Assembly (NCBI GenBank): GCA_021399435.1
Contig: JAJTUP010000001.1
Span: forward strand, 3,162,001-3,226,000
Direction: 5' to 3'
Length of the DNA: 64,000 bases
Source of the DNA: Diaporthe sp. PMI_573
Taxonomy: Eukaryota > Ascomycota > Sordariomycetes > Diaporthales > Diaporthaceae
Shown piece by piece: positions 38,301 through 49,832 of the stretch. The notes below the pieces were generated by a model. The model was given only the letters and a program-made list of their open reading frames with translations. It searched no databases and was not told the DNA's origin. Numbering within the stretch: the stretch's first letter is position 1; each line of letters starts with the position of its first letter. The position numbers and the translations under genes are program-made.

Positions 38301-40873
38301 ACGGGACTCGTCCCTCTTTTCCTCCGCTCGCTCGGCGCCGGGATTCTCCCTCACAAGGCGAGCTAGGGGTGGAGCTTGCGTTCGACCCAGCGCCAGGCCA
38401 GGCCGAGTGCGAAGGAGGGCCGAATTGGACCGCCCATTCTCGGCCGCTCTATTTCTCGCGGGTTTCCGGAGCAAATTCTACGCAGAGTTTTGGGACGGTG
38501 CCTCCCCGCTTTCGCCATCCCCCCAATCCCCGGACAGAGGCGGCTTTAGCTGTCGTCGTTGATGTTGTTATTATTATCACTGGCTCTCAGCTTATTGCTA
38601 ATACTGTGTGCATTGGCGCCCGTCTCAAGAACTGGCAGCCCGGACGGGGCGGGGCGTGTGTGGCCCGCCCGATGCAGGCCGAATACACCCACGGATGTCT
38701 TCGTGAGATAACGCTCGCATCACCCCCTGGGGCGAATCAGCATCATGCATTGTTCACACCGGTGGTTGTAATCCCAAGTCCTCGGTTGCTTCGAACTTAT
38801 CAGAGAAGCTTCCTAATCGCGTGCGGGCGAGCACTGTTCCGTAACAAGTTCGTCATTGGTGGTGTGTTGTCGCTGTGTGTGGCCGGATCAAGCCAACCGC
38901 CTGGAGTGCGACTCGAATCAGATCGGGAGGGAGGACAGGAGCCGGTTTGCCGCGAGCTTGCCCCCGCAGATGCACACGCAGACGTATGAAGGAGAGCGCC
39001 GCTGCGATCGGCACGGGTGTTGCCCAGAGGGAATTGTAGGATGGCCTCACTCGGTTATTCCCCGTCCGATTCCTACCCGCCCTTCCATTTCTCCGCCCTC
39101 CCTGTCCACAGCTTGAATGAGGGCGGGCCCGTTTCTCCAGAGCTGGCCGTCTCTCGCATCACCTTAATACCTTGTCGTGCCACCAGCCACGGCCTGTCTA
39201 TGCGTCTCCTCAGCGGCTGGCGTAACCAAGGAGACGTTCCACGGTAGGAAGGCATGGCAACTGTGGGGCATCGAAGGGCAATGTCACATCTGCAGCACAC
39301 ATCCCAGATCTACGTATCCTTTCTTTAATAGGCGGGAGATAGAACATCTCCTACCTCACCGGGGTCGCTGTGAAACGGGCGCACAACACGAGGGTCCAGG
39401 GCACGACTGCGCCGCAGGGCAATCTGCTCGCATGTTCTTGCCAGGGCTGCGGCTGGCAGTCGCCTTGGCGAGTTGTGGCCCATCACACAAGCCTCAAACC
39501 TCGACAGGAAATACCAGACGTGGCTTGCATCATCAGCCATGGCGGGTATTCGATGGCGTTCTTGCCGGATTGTGTGTGCCTTTAGACTCGGGCGTTTGCT
39601 GTAGGTTCGTAAACGCGTTCTTTGAGTGAACTACTGGTGATTGGCAAAGAGCCGCATTGCCAATCACATACTCTTGCAGTCCTCCGGCCTGCAGATACGA
39701 CTCAGTAGGCCGCAGTAGCCTGAACGCTTCATATGCCGGAAGACATCCCTAATTAGAAACCGATCTTCATTATCCAGTGTGAGTATACATGAATTTCGAC
39801 GCCGCTGCAGTGAAGACAAAAAGGGCGTCCTGCAGAGTGCGCAAGCTTGCCCACCTCGATGCGACTGGCCTATGTCATAATCACATGAAGAAGCTTTTGG
39901 GCTCGTGGTAATACTCGTCGTTTGCTGGACCCTGACGACTCCTGTCTCCTCAATTAACCAACCACAATCTGCAGACGACCGCGTCCTGGTGTCACGTCCA
40001 AGGGGGGAGGAGGATCAGGGAATTATGGAAAATTCGATAAGAGTAATAGCCCCGACCGTCACCCGTGGACGAGTTTTGATAGTGATGTAGCAATCTGGTC
40101 CGGATTGCCGTGTTGCGTAAAGTACTGACACACTGCTTTGGCGGCCGGGCATATTGCTGCTGTAGGTCGGCAACCTCGGGACCATTCCGCAGTATCTTTG
40201 GCAGACAGCCGGATCCGAGACTGGACCATAGAGAGAAGACGCTTGCGAAAGCCTTGAAATGAGATGTCGTATGGCTACCGTTGGAGCCCATGCCCTCGAC
40301 CGACTATCCAGGCGAGCGCAGGAATCAGGGCTGAAGCCATTCCAACGCTGGACGTGACGCAAGCCGCTATCTTCGACGACACGCTGGTGGCCATGAGGCA
40401 GACCAAATCAGCTTTGTGCCTTCTATGCACAGCGTCTTATGCGATTTGACAAATAAAATGGTCAGCAGGCGTGTCCGCATGAGATCGGATAATATCCAAA
40501 GACGCGTGTCAGTCTCACGAGAAGCTTCGTTCCACACCTAGGCCCGCCTGGCTCGCTCAGGCAATAATGGGTGTGGCTCTGTCAAAATGTCGTGCGTCGT
40601 TCCGTATGCTGATAATGTCGTGTGACCTGCATATCTTCAACGACCCACGCGATGCCTCCTCCCACAGCCACCCTAGGCATCCAGACAAGGTGTTGATTAG
40701 TCTGCCCAGTCGGGAGAACGAGACACGGGTAGTGTGAAGGATCGGGGGTTGTTGATTGGCAAAGCGGCGGTTTAGAGACCGGGCAGCAGTCTCTGCCTTG
40801 TAGCGACTGTGGCGACTTTAACCTCTAAGACAATCATGGGTTCCCTTCGACTGATTTATCCTTGACCGGAGGT

Positions 40874-42381
40874 TCATTGCCTAAGATCGAAAGCAACCTC
40901 GGCCGGCAACCTGAAGCTCGCACAATACATGCTCTTCGCCGGCGCCACGTCTCGAACGTGATGCACGGCAACCTGGCCGTCCTCGACCTCACTTGCCGTC
41001 GCACCACTCTGCCCGTCCCAGCGCAAGGTGACGCCCAGTTCCTTGGAAACACGCTCGCAGATGTCAATCCTGGGCACGTCGTCGTCACTCTTCAGGGCGA
41101 AGCAGTGGACATGGACCATGGGCAGGTTGGTCTTTGTGTGCGGCGCGAAGAGCGCCTCCTGTCCGGCGTACAGACCGCGGTAGTACGACAGAAACTCGGT
41201 GGCGGATGCGGGCAGGTTCATTACGAAGTGGCTGATCGTAGGCGGGATGGGAACGACCGTGGGCGGAGGCCGTTTGGCGTCAGGGTTACTACGCGAGAAC
41301 TTTTGCTTGGAAGGCACCACGGCCGCTTCACCGGCCCGCGATGCTGCGAGCACAGAGTCGGCTGCTTTGTGGATGAAGACGCGACCGTCCTCATTGAACG
41401 GCCGGACGAAGGAAGAGACCTGTAGCCCAGTCAGTCGAGATCGGAGGGTCGGGTGTTTGGGAGAAAGTGGCACACCTTATTTCTCCCGATGGCGTCCTGG
41501 AGATACTTGAAACTCTCTGGGTTGTAGTCATTAGCCCAAACGAAGACTCCCCTCTTCCCAGCCGGAACAGCGAAAGGCCCAATGCCAGCCATCACATCGC
41601 ATACGACCTCGCCCGGCTGGAAGGACCTGACCAGTCTCGTGTGCTCCTTTTCAAGCTTGCTGTTCCAATAGACCTTGGAGTAGTCGAACTTGAATACACA
41701 TCCGTTCTCATTCAGCTCAACGTTCAAATCGTCCTCGCCCGCAAGCAACTCGTAGCCGAATGTCCGGAACTCAGACTCAGTGCCCACGTTGTCTATCTTG
41801 TTGATGACGGTCCTGATGTGCTGGTTCTTCTCCACGATCACCTGGCCTATGAGCATCTTGTACGGAAGATGCTGGTCTCGTAGGTTCAGGTGCGCCACGT
41901 GTCCCGCGGTATTGAATCCGGAAGGGATGTCGTCGTGCAGTTCCTCGGGCAACAACGTCGACAACACATCGCGGTAGTTCCAGTAGTCATAGTCGAGCTT
42001 CAACTCATATGGGACTATTCCCACCTCATCCTCCTTTACCAACTGCGAAACAAGAGGACCCCATGTTTTTGGCTGCTTGGGCGAGATAGAAGGTTTGAGG
42101 AGGAGGCATTTACGCCCTTTTGTTGCGAGGTCGGTGTCTGGGTGTGGTGCGATGGCAGACATCCTTTCCATGGGCAGAATGTCTCCATTTTTGGAGAGGG
42201 CTTGCCTTAGCTTTGACAGATTCTTGTTGTCCCTCACGGACGCTGCAGCTAGGTTGAGTGTTTTGGCAAACAGGGCCTTGTTCAGTGAAGTGCTGGGCGG
42301 CAGTTTCGGTGGGCGCAGGATCGCCATGGTGTCTTCCTCCTGCGTGGCTGAATCGTTTGTATGAGTTCCACCGGTAGACAT
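40874..42381 (-). CDS. trm5: tRNA (guanine37-N1)-methyltransferase
   Basis: Methylates G37 next to the anticodon using S-adenosylmethionine, which keeps the reading frame in both cytosol and mitochondria. Exons are 42381-41476 and 41419-40874. The 56-nt intron has a GTGTGC donor, CTGAC branch and CTACAG acceptor. The product is 483 residues, normal for Trm5. The SAM-binding loop is MAGIGPF (264-270), followed by WANDYNPESFKYL. Exon 2 contains the class-typical MNLPASATEFL. Two in-frame starts exist: 42381 (MSTGGTHTND) and 42327 (MAILRPPKLPP). Trm5 enzymes often use alternative starts for mitochondrial and cytosolic forms, and the stretch after the second Met is basic and Ser/Ala-rich, so both may be used (inference). 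It diverges from the AlkB-like gene across 524 nt. Confidence 0.95.
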
Positions 42382-42905
42382 TATCAAAGAGCCGCTGGTT
42401 GCAATGTGTTGGATGTGTGCATGCTTGGCCTAGTCGGTGAGAGTGAGATGGTGAGTATTTTATGGGGCTCGAAAGTTTTCAGCAAGGCTGCAAGCTTAGC
42501 AAAGTGCCTGGAATTTATTGGCGGAACTTTCAGGCTTGGCACAGCGCGGGACAAGGCTGAAGGGCTACTAGTACAGCTCATGATCTTAGTACAAGTCAGT
42601 GATGTCACTAAAGACAGCTTTTTGGATATTATCACATACATTATAACAGTAACACGACCACATGCTGAAAAAACTCTGAACGTCATTGTAGAGCCCCTGT
42701 GACTTACTTGCCTTCTTACCGGTTACCTACTCAAGTTTTAGAGGTTACCCCACAGGAGGTTATCCCATAGGAGGTTACCCCACAGGAGGTTACACGGTGA
42801 GCATTACCCACCTACGACACCCGAGCAAGGCTCGTGAGATTGATAGCAGCTAATTGTACTCCAGGGCTTTGCGCAATTTCCAAGTCATTTTTTAGCACTT
42901 CCTTG
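42382..42905. promoter_or_regulatory. Bidirectional promoter region, TRM5 / AlkB-like
   Basis: The 524-nt gap separates two outward-facing start codons, so it must contain both promoters. Its most distinctive feature is a 15-bp tandem repeat at 42741-42795, about 110-165 nt upstream of the AlkB-like ATG. Confidence 0.7.
42741..42795. repeat. 15-bp tandem repeat, about 3.7 copies
   Basis: The unit GAGGTTACCCCACAG occurs at 42741-42755, with two changes at 42756-42770 (GAGGTTATCCCATAG), exactly again at 42771-42785, and partly at 42786-42795. Degenerate relatives occur near 62260-62316 and 63291-63335. Confidence 0.9.
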
Positions 42906-43934
42906 ATGAGCACCATGTCAAAAAAGAGAACGATCGACTCCTTTTTTACACCACCGGTGAAACAGCGGAGGTTGGATGAGCCAAACGCTCATGAGGTATC
43001 AGTACGCCTCTGCTGATGAGCCCCGACTTGTGGCAACACGGTGCTGACATGATCGCAGAGCGTTGTGTCCTCTCATCCGACCTACCCCTTCCCCCTACCT
43101 GGCCTTCCTATCCATATCGAGAAGGAACTGTCATCGCTGCCAGCAACCCAGGGCCGTGTCATTGATGACCAGTTGGATCTCGACCTGCTCTATTTCCAGC
43201 CGTACGTTCCAGGATACCTCGCCAAGGACGCTTTCAACTTTCTACGATCGGAACTGCCATTTTATAGAGTCAAGTACACAATCAAAAGAGGCGCCACCGA
43301 GACTCAGATCAACACGCCTAGATACACTACAGTCTTTGGTATAGATAACACCTCACGCTTCTCAGATGAAGGCATCGTTGTCGATGAAAAGACAGGGGCA
43401 AAAATACCTGGCAGTCAGTATCCGAATTGCGCACCTCGGCCGATCCCTAAGTGTCTGGATGACCTCCGTCGGTCGACTGAAGCAGCCACTGGCTGCAAGT
43501 TCAATTTCTGCCTTGTGAACTATTACTCCTCGGGATCTGATAGTATTAGCTATCATTCTGATGATGAGCGCTTTCTTGGGCCAGACCCTGCCATCGCATC
43601 ATTTTCTTTCGGTGCGAAGAGAGACTTTCTGCTGAGGCACAAACCTATCGCTCCGAACGACCAGAGGACGAGCGGGTCAGACCCAAAGCCCCTGAAGCTG
43701 CCCCTTGAGAGTGGTGATATGATTTTGATGCGAGGGAAGACACAGACGTGCTGGCTGCACTCGGTTCCAAAACGAAGCGGTAAAAATGAGAAGGATGGAG
43801 GCCGGATCAATATTACGCTCCAAAGAGCCATGGTGAAAGGCGGCACTCAAAATTACTATAACTACAATGTCGGGACTAGGCCGGTCTATAAATGGGACAA
43901 GGGTGCCCAAGAAATGAGGATATGGAGTCCATAA
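42906..43934 (+). CDS. AlkB-like 2-oxoglutarate/Fe(II) dioxygenase (ALKBH2/3 type)
   Basis: Predicted to remove alkyl lesions from nucleic-acid bases by oxidative demethylation. Exons are 42906-42995 and 43059-43934, with a GTATCA donor, CTGAC branch and CGCAG acceptor; the product is 321 residues. The iron ligands are H196 and D198 (YHSDDE) and H264 (CWLHSV). The 2-oxoglutarate-binding Arg is in GRINITLQR (279-287). The preceding LVNYYSSGSDSISYH block is typical of the DNA-repair ALKBH2/3 group. Residues 7-14 (KRTIDSFF) resemble a PCNA-interacting PIP box with Lys in place of the usual Gln, followed by a basic KQRR, as in replication-linked repair enzymes. A second in-frame Met lies three codons on (42915). 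Its stop codon is 106 nt from that of NUS1, so the 3' UTRs of the two convergent genes probably overlap. Confidence 0.93.
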
Positions 43935-44040
43935 TGGAGGGTATAAAATTAGAAACACTTCTCTATGTTGCACCTTAACTCCTCTGCCCATGCACCGCGT
44001 CTGTATCGCAGCTCTATCAGTCAGTTCCCCAAGACTAAAA

Positions 44041-45138
44041 CTATCGTCCCAGCCTGAATTGAGCGTTCGCATACTTGCACAGACCACTGTAGAATACCTG
44101 GTACCCAACGCTCTCGTTGTCAGGCACGTGATAGACCTCAGTGAGATGCAGATGCCAGGGCGGATATCCCTGGAACTCGATTTGGGGCCCGAAGATGATC
44201 AGCAAGTCGGATTCCTCCATGACGCTCTCTCGGAGCTCCACGTCGAGAAGTCGCTGTTCGATGTCGGCGGGAGAGATCTTATGCTTCTGGGCCATCTCCG
44301 CCAGCGTCTTCGTAAGATCGACCATGGAGTCACGGCCATCTTCGGCGCATATCAATCTCATGGTGAGGTGACTGGCTGCTCCCCCAAAGTCCGCGGTCTG
44401 TGGGCTGGATGGAGACTCTATCGACTGGGCATGGGGTGCGCAAACTGTCAGTGAGGGATGCTGCTTGCCGAAGTAGGATCGAAGGTTCTGAGAGATTGCT
44501 CGGTGGGTTTCGGGGAGGTACTGTTTGAGAAGGCCTAAGAGATCCTGTCAGCTACAAACTCGCGCGCGGCACGTGGGGTCGCTCACCTGTCTTCTCGTAG
44601 ACGTTCAATGCGGGTATGCCAGCGCTTGCGCACCACGCGGAAACTTCGGCAACCTCGTTCACCAGGCGCTCCAGCTCTGCGCCGCCCTTTTCGTCTTCGT
44701 CCACCCTCAGAATAACACTCAAAACGTTTGGGACTTTGCTGAGTCGTTTGACGTCCCTCTGTATCATCGCAGGGTCGCGATGGTGGTAGAAGAAGATGGA
44801 GTATGTGCGGTCGCGGACGGCATGGTAGGCCTTGCGTGTATGGATGTAGATGGAGAATATTGCGTGGACGATTGTGAAGGTTAGGATGTGAAGTTGGGTC
44901 TTGAGAAAGTTCCTAACCCCAAACGTAATGCGCCAGCCTTGAGCTCGCTCCTCGCGGTCCTGGTCCTGCTTCGTAGGTGGGAGGTATGGCTTTGCGCGTG
45001 TTAGCTGCAATCACTATCCAAGATTATGGCGACGAGGCGCACCTCAAGAAGCTTTAACCTGTCTTCTGGGGTGAGGATCTTCCCGCCAGCCTTCTCGTTG
45101 CGACGGTAGACTTCGGTGTCCTTAGTATCGAAAGGCAT
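44041..45138 (-). CDS. nus1: Dehydrodolichyl diphosphate synthase complex subunit NUS1
   Basis: Non-catalytic partner of the cis-prenyltransferase that makes dolichol for glycosylation at the ER. Three exons: 45138-45043, 45004-44587, 44534-44041; product 335 residues. The third exon must start at the TCTTAG acceptor, because the nearer TGACAG would place a stop two codons in. A membrane segment follows residue 60 (LHILTFTIVHAIFSIYI). The cis-prenyltransferase-like fold follows (PNVLSVILRVDEDEKG ... WCASAGIPALNVYEKTG). The protein ends FRLGR, matching the C-terminal RxG motif of NUS1/NgBR proteins that completes the active site of the partner subunit. The catalytic Asp motif of true synthases is absent, as expected. 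It diverges from SEC10. Confidence 0.93.
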
Positions 45139-45825
45139 TTTGGTGTCCCAACGTGAGAATAGCTGCGTCAAAGATTATGCGCAGGAAATGCACGCAAAGA
45201 AGACAGGGAGAAGAAGAGGAAACGGTCCTGGCAAGAGAAAAGCATGCCAACACGCGTATGCATCGGAGGCGAAGATGTGGCTCAACAGGGCGCTGGAACG
45301 GATGGCATGGTAAGTGGCAGTGAAGATGGCGCCGAGTTGCCATCCAGGATTGGGAAATTCCATCCTGGCCCACTGGCAAGCATGTGTGAGCTTGGCTGGG
45401 CCATGTCTTGTCGTCAGTCCTGCAGCTCCCGGCCGTGCAGGGAGCTCTGGGCTGACTGCCATGCAGTAGGCGGTGTCCTTCAGCCACATTCTCGGTGCTG
45501 AACGGGGCTAGTGCGTCCATGGCTGGGGGAGGTCGGGCATTAGCGGGGACCCCTGTACCGTATCAGACAGGGATCTATGGGGCTCCCTTTAGGCGGCAGA
45601 CATTGGGCCAAACGTCCTGCAGACAACTTTTGGCTTCAAGCACGCAGACGAATACGACCACGACTGCGACCACGCCACGGTGACGTCTGCGACTTCGACT
45701 ACGGCTCCGGCTACGACGTGAAAGCAGATCGAAGCAGCCTCAAGCTTGCGACTGGGAGGAGCAGTTGATGATCTGATCGAATCGCCAATCTGAGGACCGA
45801 TGCGCCCCGGGGGTCAGCAGCATCG
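45139..45825. promoter_or_regulatory. Divergent promoter region, NUS1 / SEC10
   Basis: The 687-nt gap separates two outward-facing start codons. No gene or repeat of note is seen. A GAC/TAC-rich stretch near 45645-45725 is probably 5' UTR of SEC10. Confidence 0.6.
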
Positions 45826-48467
45826 ATGGCTGTAAACAGGGCAGAGTCCGGGTCTGGCCCGAGAGCCTTGTTCCCCCAGGGACCCAGCTTGGAAGAGAAG
45901 GACTTCTCGACCAAGGAGTTCATCGTGAGAGACTTTGTTGACGAGTTGGCTGAGAGCGCAATTCCCGTGAACCGACGATCCGCCCCGGCGACACAGCCAG
46001 CTTTCGATCCAAAGCCCCTAATCAGGACCTTTGAAAGTACGTCGCCGCTCTTCGTTTCCACGTATCCGGGGGCTCTCACTGACGCTAGGCGTGTGATACA
46101 GGTGCACTATCGCAGTTGGGGGCGCTCACGGAGAAGTTGGAAGAAGAGGAATCTGGGCTCCAGAATGACGTGCGCCGGGCAGAAACGCAACACGACCGTA
46201 CCTTAGAAACGCTTGGTCGAAAACTAGACCAGTCCATGTCCCAGTTCGAAGCACTGGACTCCACGCTGAACAGCTCCAACGGCATGAACGGTCACGACAG
46301 GACAGCCCGAGGTGACATAGGGGGGAACGTCGCTGTGCAGATCGGCGAGAGGCTGGAGGAGTTGGATCGGAAGCGCAGGAGGGCGCTGGACGCAAACTTC
46401 CTGATACAGTGCTGGAATGAGGTCTCCGAGACTGGGCAGCTCGGCTCACTCGAGGAGATGAAGAGGGTGGGCGGAGCCGAGAACAAAGTCCGGTGCGCCA
46501 ACATTGCACGACAGCTCATGCGAATCAGCCAGAGGTTGGATCCCACGTCATGGGGCCAGACGAACGGATACGGGCGAAACGGAATCACGAATGGTGTGAC
46601 TGGCATCAGTCGAAAGCATAACACCCGCGAGGTGCTGGAGAAGTTCTGCGAGGTTCTGGAGCAAGACCTGCTCGAGCAGTTCAACAGGAGCTATCGATCT
46701 CAGAATTTCCCAGACATGCTGCAGTGTGCCAAGGTCCTATTTGATTTCAACGGAGGAAACAGTGTGGTGGCCACCTTCGTGAATCAGCACGACTTCTTTA
46801 TCAACAGGAATCAGCTTCTGGCAGACGAGGTCACTGGTGATGACGAGTCTTGGGAGTTGCTCGCAGATCCTGACAAGGAGCCTCCCGGAATCGAGCAGAG
46901 CTTACAATCTCTGATTGACGAAGTCAGGGTCGTCATGCAGGAGGAGTCGTTCATCATCAAACAAGCCTTTCCAATGGCGGAAACGGTTCTCATCAAATTC
47001 ATCCAACGAGTATTTCAGCAGTCTGTCCAACAGCGGCTGGAGATGGTGCTCGAGAAGGCTGATTCCGTATCGTCACTGGCATTCCTACGGTCACTGCACT
47101 CGGCAAGAACTTATATCGGTCAACTCATCGAAGATCTAAAGACCCACGGACTGATTGATAACCCGGAACCCTGCTCTGCGCAAATATCACAAACCTTGGA
47201 CCAGCAAATGGAGGAGCTTTTTGTGCCGTACCTCGTCGGAAACTCATATATCGAAAGAGAGCGCAGGAATCTGGAGGAGTTGTACAGCTCATTGCTCTTC
47301 AAGTACACCATTTTCCATTCCAGGCGCAAAAAAGCCCCAAGTGGCTTCATGGCAGCTATAGCCCAACAAGGCTCGCAACTACTGGCATCGGCGAAAGACG
47401 TCTACTTGGAACGCCTCGAATCATCCGACCTCACACCGACTCAAAAGGCAATGATGTTGCGGGTCGCTGGCGTTAAGGACAACAGCGAGAACAAGAATGA
47501 GATTGAGGTTTCCGACGAAGACGGTGCAATCAGCGTTGAGGTGGCCCAAAGGATGATGAGGTGGCTAGCGGAGAGTGTTCGCAGGACACTCGAGCTCGGC
47601 TCCTCCACCGATACTGCACGAGACGTTAACAGTCTCCTGAGCCTACTCCTTACAAGTATGGGCCAGGTCTATATCGAGACAGCTCTGGACGCCGCGCTCG
47701 ACGCTTCGTCTTCGCAGGAAAACTCAAAGGTCGAACCAGACATGTCATATTTGCCCAACATCCGGCCCGCCGTTACGATTGCGAATATCATGTCACGATT
47801 CATACACACTGTCATGATTAGACTGGCGGAGGGCAATGCGACCGTGCGGCGAAGCATGGAGGCGCAGGCTAAGATGGCCATGGAAACCATCGAGAGAAAA
47901 ACGAACAGTGTCATCAAGAGCTCAGTGGACGTTGTAATAAACTGGGTGACTAGGACGCTAGCAACACAGCGCAAGACAGACTTCCGCCCCAAGGATACAG
48001 AGCTTGAGCTCATCGCAGAACTGTTGCAGACACCGACATGCCAAACGATCTGCAGCTTTCTGAAGCGAGTCTCTCAACTCTCAACGCAGGCTATTGATGG
48101 CCACAATCTGGAAATCTTCAGCAGTGAGCTGGCGCTGGCGATACACAAGCTGCTTTTGGAGCACTTCAAGAAGTTCTCCGTCAACGCGACTGGTGGGTTG
48201 ATGGTGACTAAGGACCTGAACAAGTACATCTCGACGTTGAAGGAGTGGCCCCTCACCAAGGATGTCCAGAGTATATTGGACCTCCTTCCGGAGATCGGAT
48301 ATCTGTTTATTATCGGCCCGGAGGCGTTGAAAGAGAAGAGCCGGAACTTGGGGTCGGGTTCAGCTGCGACTGGCAAGAAGCTAACCAAGGCGGACTTCAA
48401 GGCCATCGTGCAAAAGAGAGAGGACTCGAGCACTGTAGGTATCCAGAGTGTGCTCAACGGCTTGTAA
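45826..48467 (+). CDS. sec10: Exocyst complex component Sec10
   Basis: Subunit of the exocyst, which tethers secretory vesicles to the plasma membrane at growing tips. Exons are 45826-46036 and 46102-48467; the 65-nt intron has a GTACGT donor and ATACAG acceptor, and joins PLIRTFE to SALSQLGAL. The product is 858 residues, in the normal range. The N-terminus shows the family signature (ALFPQGPSLEEKDFSTKEF ... FVDELAE). A coiled coil follows (about 72-130, heptads in EKLEEEESGLQNDVRRAE and after), and the rest is the helical-rod Sec10 domain, with IGQLIEDLKTHGLIDNP and the conserved end GYLFIIGPEALKE. The start is the first ATG of the open frame. Confidence 0.95.
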
Positions 48468-49832
48468 CATCTACTTACAATGTCTGTGGCTTGCTATTTA
48501 TGACTGGGACACAATCAAATTGGTAGCGACTTGAAAATGATACCATGACTTTTCTGCAACTTGTTGAACTACAGAGGAAAATGGATGCACCCACTCCTCT
48601 GCAGTATGGTTTGGCCCTCATATACTGGCTTCCTGGTTTCGACACAACTGGGCTGGCCACGGGATGTTCTTATTGTAGCTCCACGCATGCAGATGACCCA
48701 GGGAACCTTTATACCACCAAGACAAGTGACGAGAGGCAGGCGAGTCGAGGCAGCTCACATTGGCAACACCAAGTACACAGCCCCATGCCACCTAACAACC
48801 AACTACATAAACAATGAGCCTCAACAGAAAAGAACCCCCGGCGAGGTGGCCGATTGGGGTAGGCGTCAGGTTTCCACTTGTGGCGCTGATGTTCCCACGT
48901 TCAAGCCCCGCCGGCAAACAGTAAAATATCAGCGACGGTCTGCAAAAGACGGAGGTATTTTCTGACTCTTCGGAGGGTCTTTTTGCCTTTTTGCCTCGCT
49001 ATGCTCGTGTTGGGATACCCTCACCTCTGCCAACAGGGAGACCAACCAAATATTGATTTTGACCCACCATCACTTGGAGTGGCAGCGACGGGTTGGAAAG
49101 CCAGAACACCGGTGCGGTTTGGTTTATTTGTTTGGCAAGTCCTACCAAGTGAATCACTACTTAGACTCGCACACGTACACTTGTACATCGGCAGTGCTGC
49201 TCGTCACTCAGCTCCGATGAACAGCAATTCGCCTTGACGAGAATGACTCCTTGGAATAAGTTGGACAAGCTCTTGATATGGAACGACCACTTCTTAGGTG
49301 CTGCAATGGTCTCCTTTGGGATAGCCTCCCATAGGACGACCTTCTACCAGGCTTTGGTGTACAGTGGGCTGAGGACGGAACACCCTACCGTCTCTTCCAG
49401 CATTGTGAGCAGGGTCGTATGTCTATCGACCACATATTTCTGTCACCCAAGAACACAGCTGCTCACATACTTCAAGACTTCCAACTTCAGATACGCACCA
49501 GGGAAACCCCCATGTTACTTCATTTGATGGTGGGTAGCACAAGCTGTCCGTCCGATTTGACGCACTTCCGTGAAAGCAAAGATACCCTGATACGTCTCTC
49601 GCTCGTAACCTGCCAGGGTCTATCTGGGATTGTTTGCTCCCCATTCCTTGCCATTCTGAGCGTTCCACGTTGGACGGCCCCTCCCCGAGTCACTTAACCT
49701 TGACGCTGACAGCTTTTCACTCAGAGCCTGCTGCTTCCAGATCTCCTCCCCGTCTACCTGCGGCACAAACTCAAGACGGGTTTGAGCCAGGAACCCAGCC
49801 AACGACTCGTTTACCACGTCAACATCGCCACT
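48468..49832. other. Intergenic, no gene seen
   Basis: The region follows SEC10 and precedes the Cys-rich membrane-protein gene on the same strand. Open frames of up to 134 codons have no family features. It should contain the SEC10 3' UTR and the promoter of the next gene. Confidence 0.5.

Larger units (their letters stand above)
29891..40873. other. 11-kb gene desert between reg1 and TRM5
   Basis: I find no gene in this 11-kb interval. The longest open frames (for example 31549-32325 minus, 34959-35540 plus, 38369-38989 plus) lack motifs, splice continuity and normal composition. Base composition is not obviously AT-rich, so it does not look like a heavily RIP-mutated repeat island. It holds a GTT-rich tract (30105-30132), a G-run cluster (31201-31245), a (GGGC)4 tract (31622-31637), a (GGAT)5 tract (31806-31825), an acidic-coding GAC/GAT hexamer tract near 33025-33085, and five copies of GTACACAGTA. 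The left end should contain the reg1 promoter. The stretch next to 40873 is expected to be 3' flank of TRM5. Confidence 0.5.

Noticed and set aside
38369..38989. 206-codon plus-strand open frame
   Set aside because: A second frame is open over part of the same interval, and the product resembles no protein family I know.
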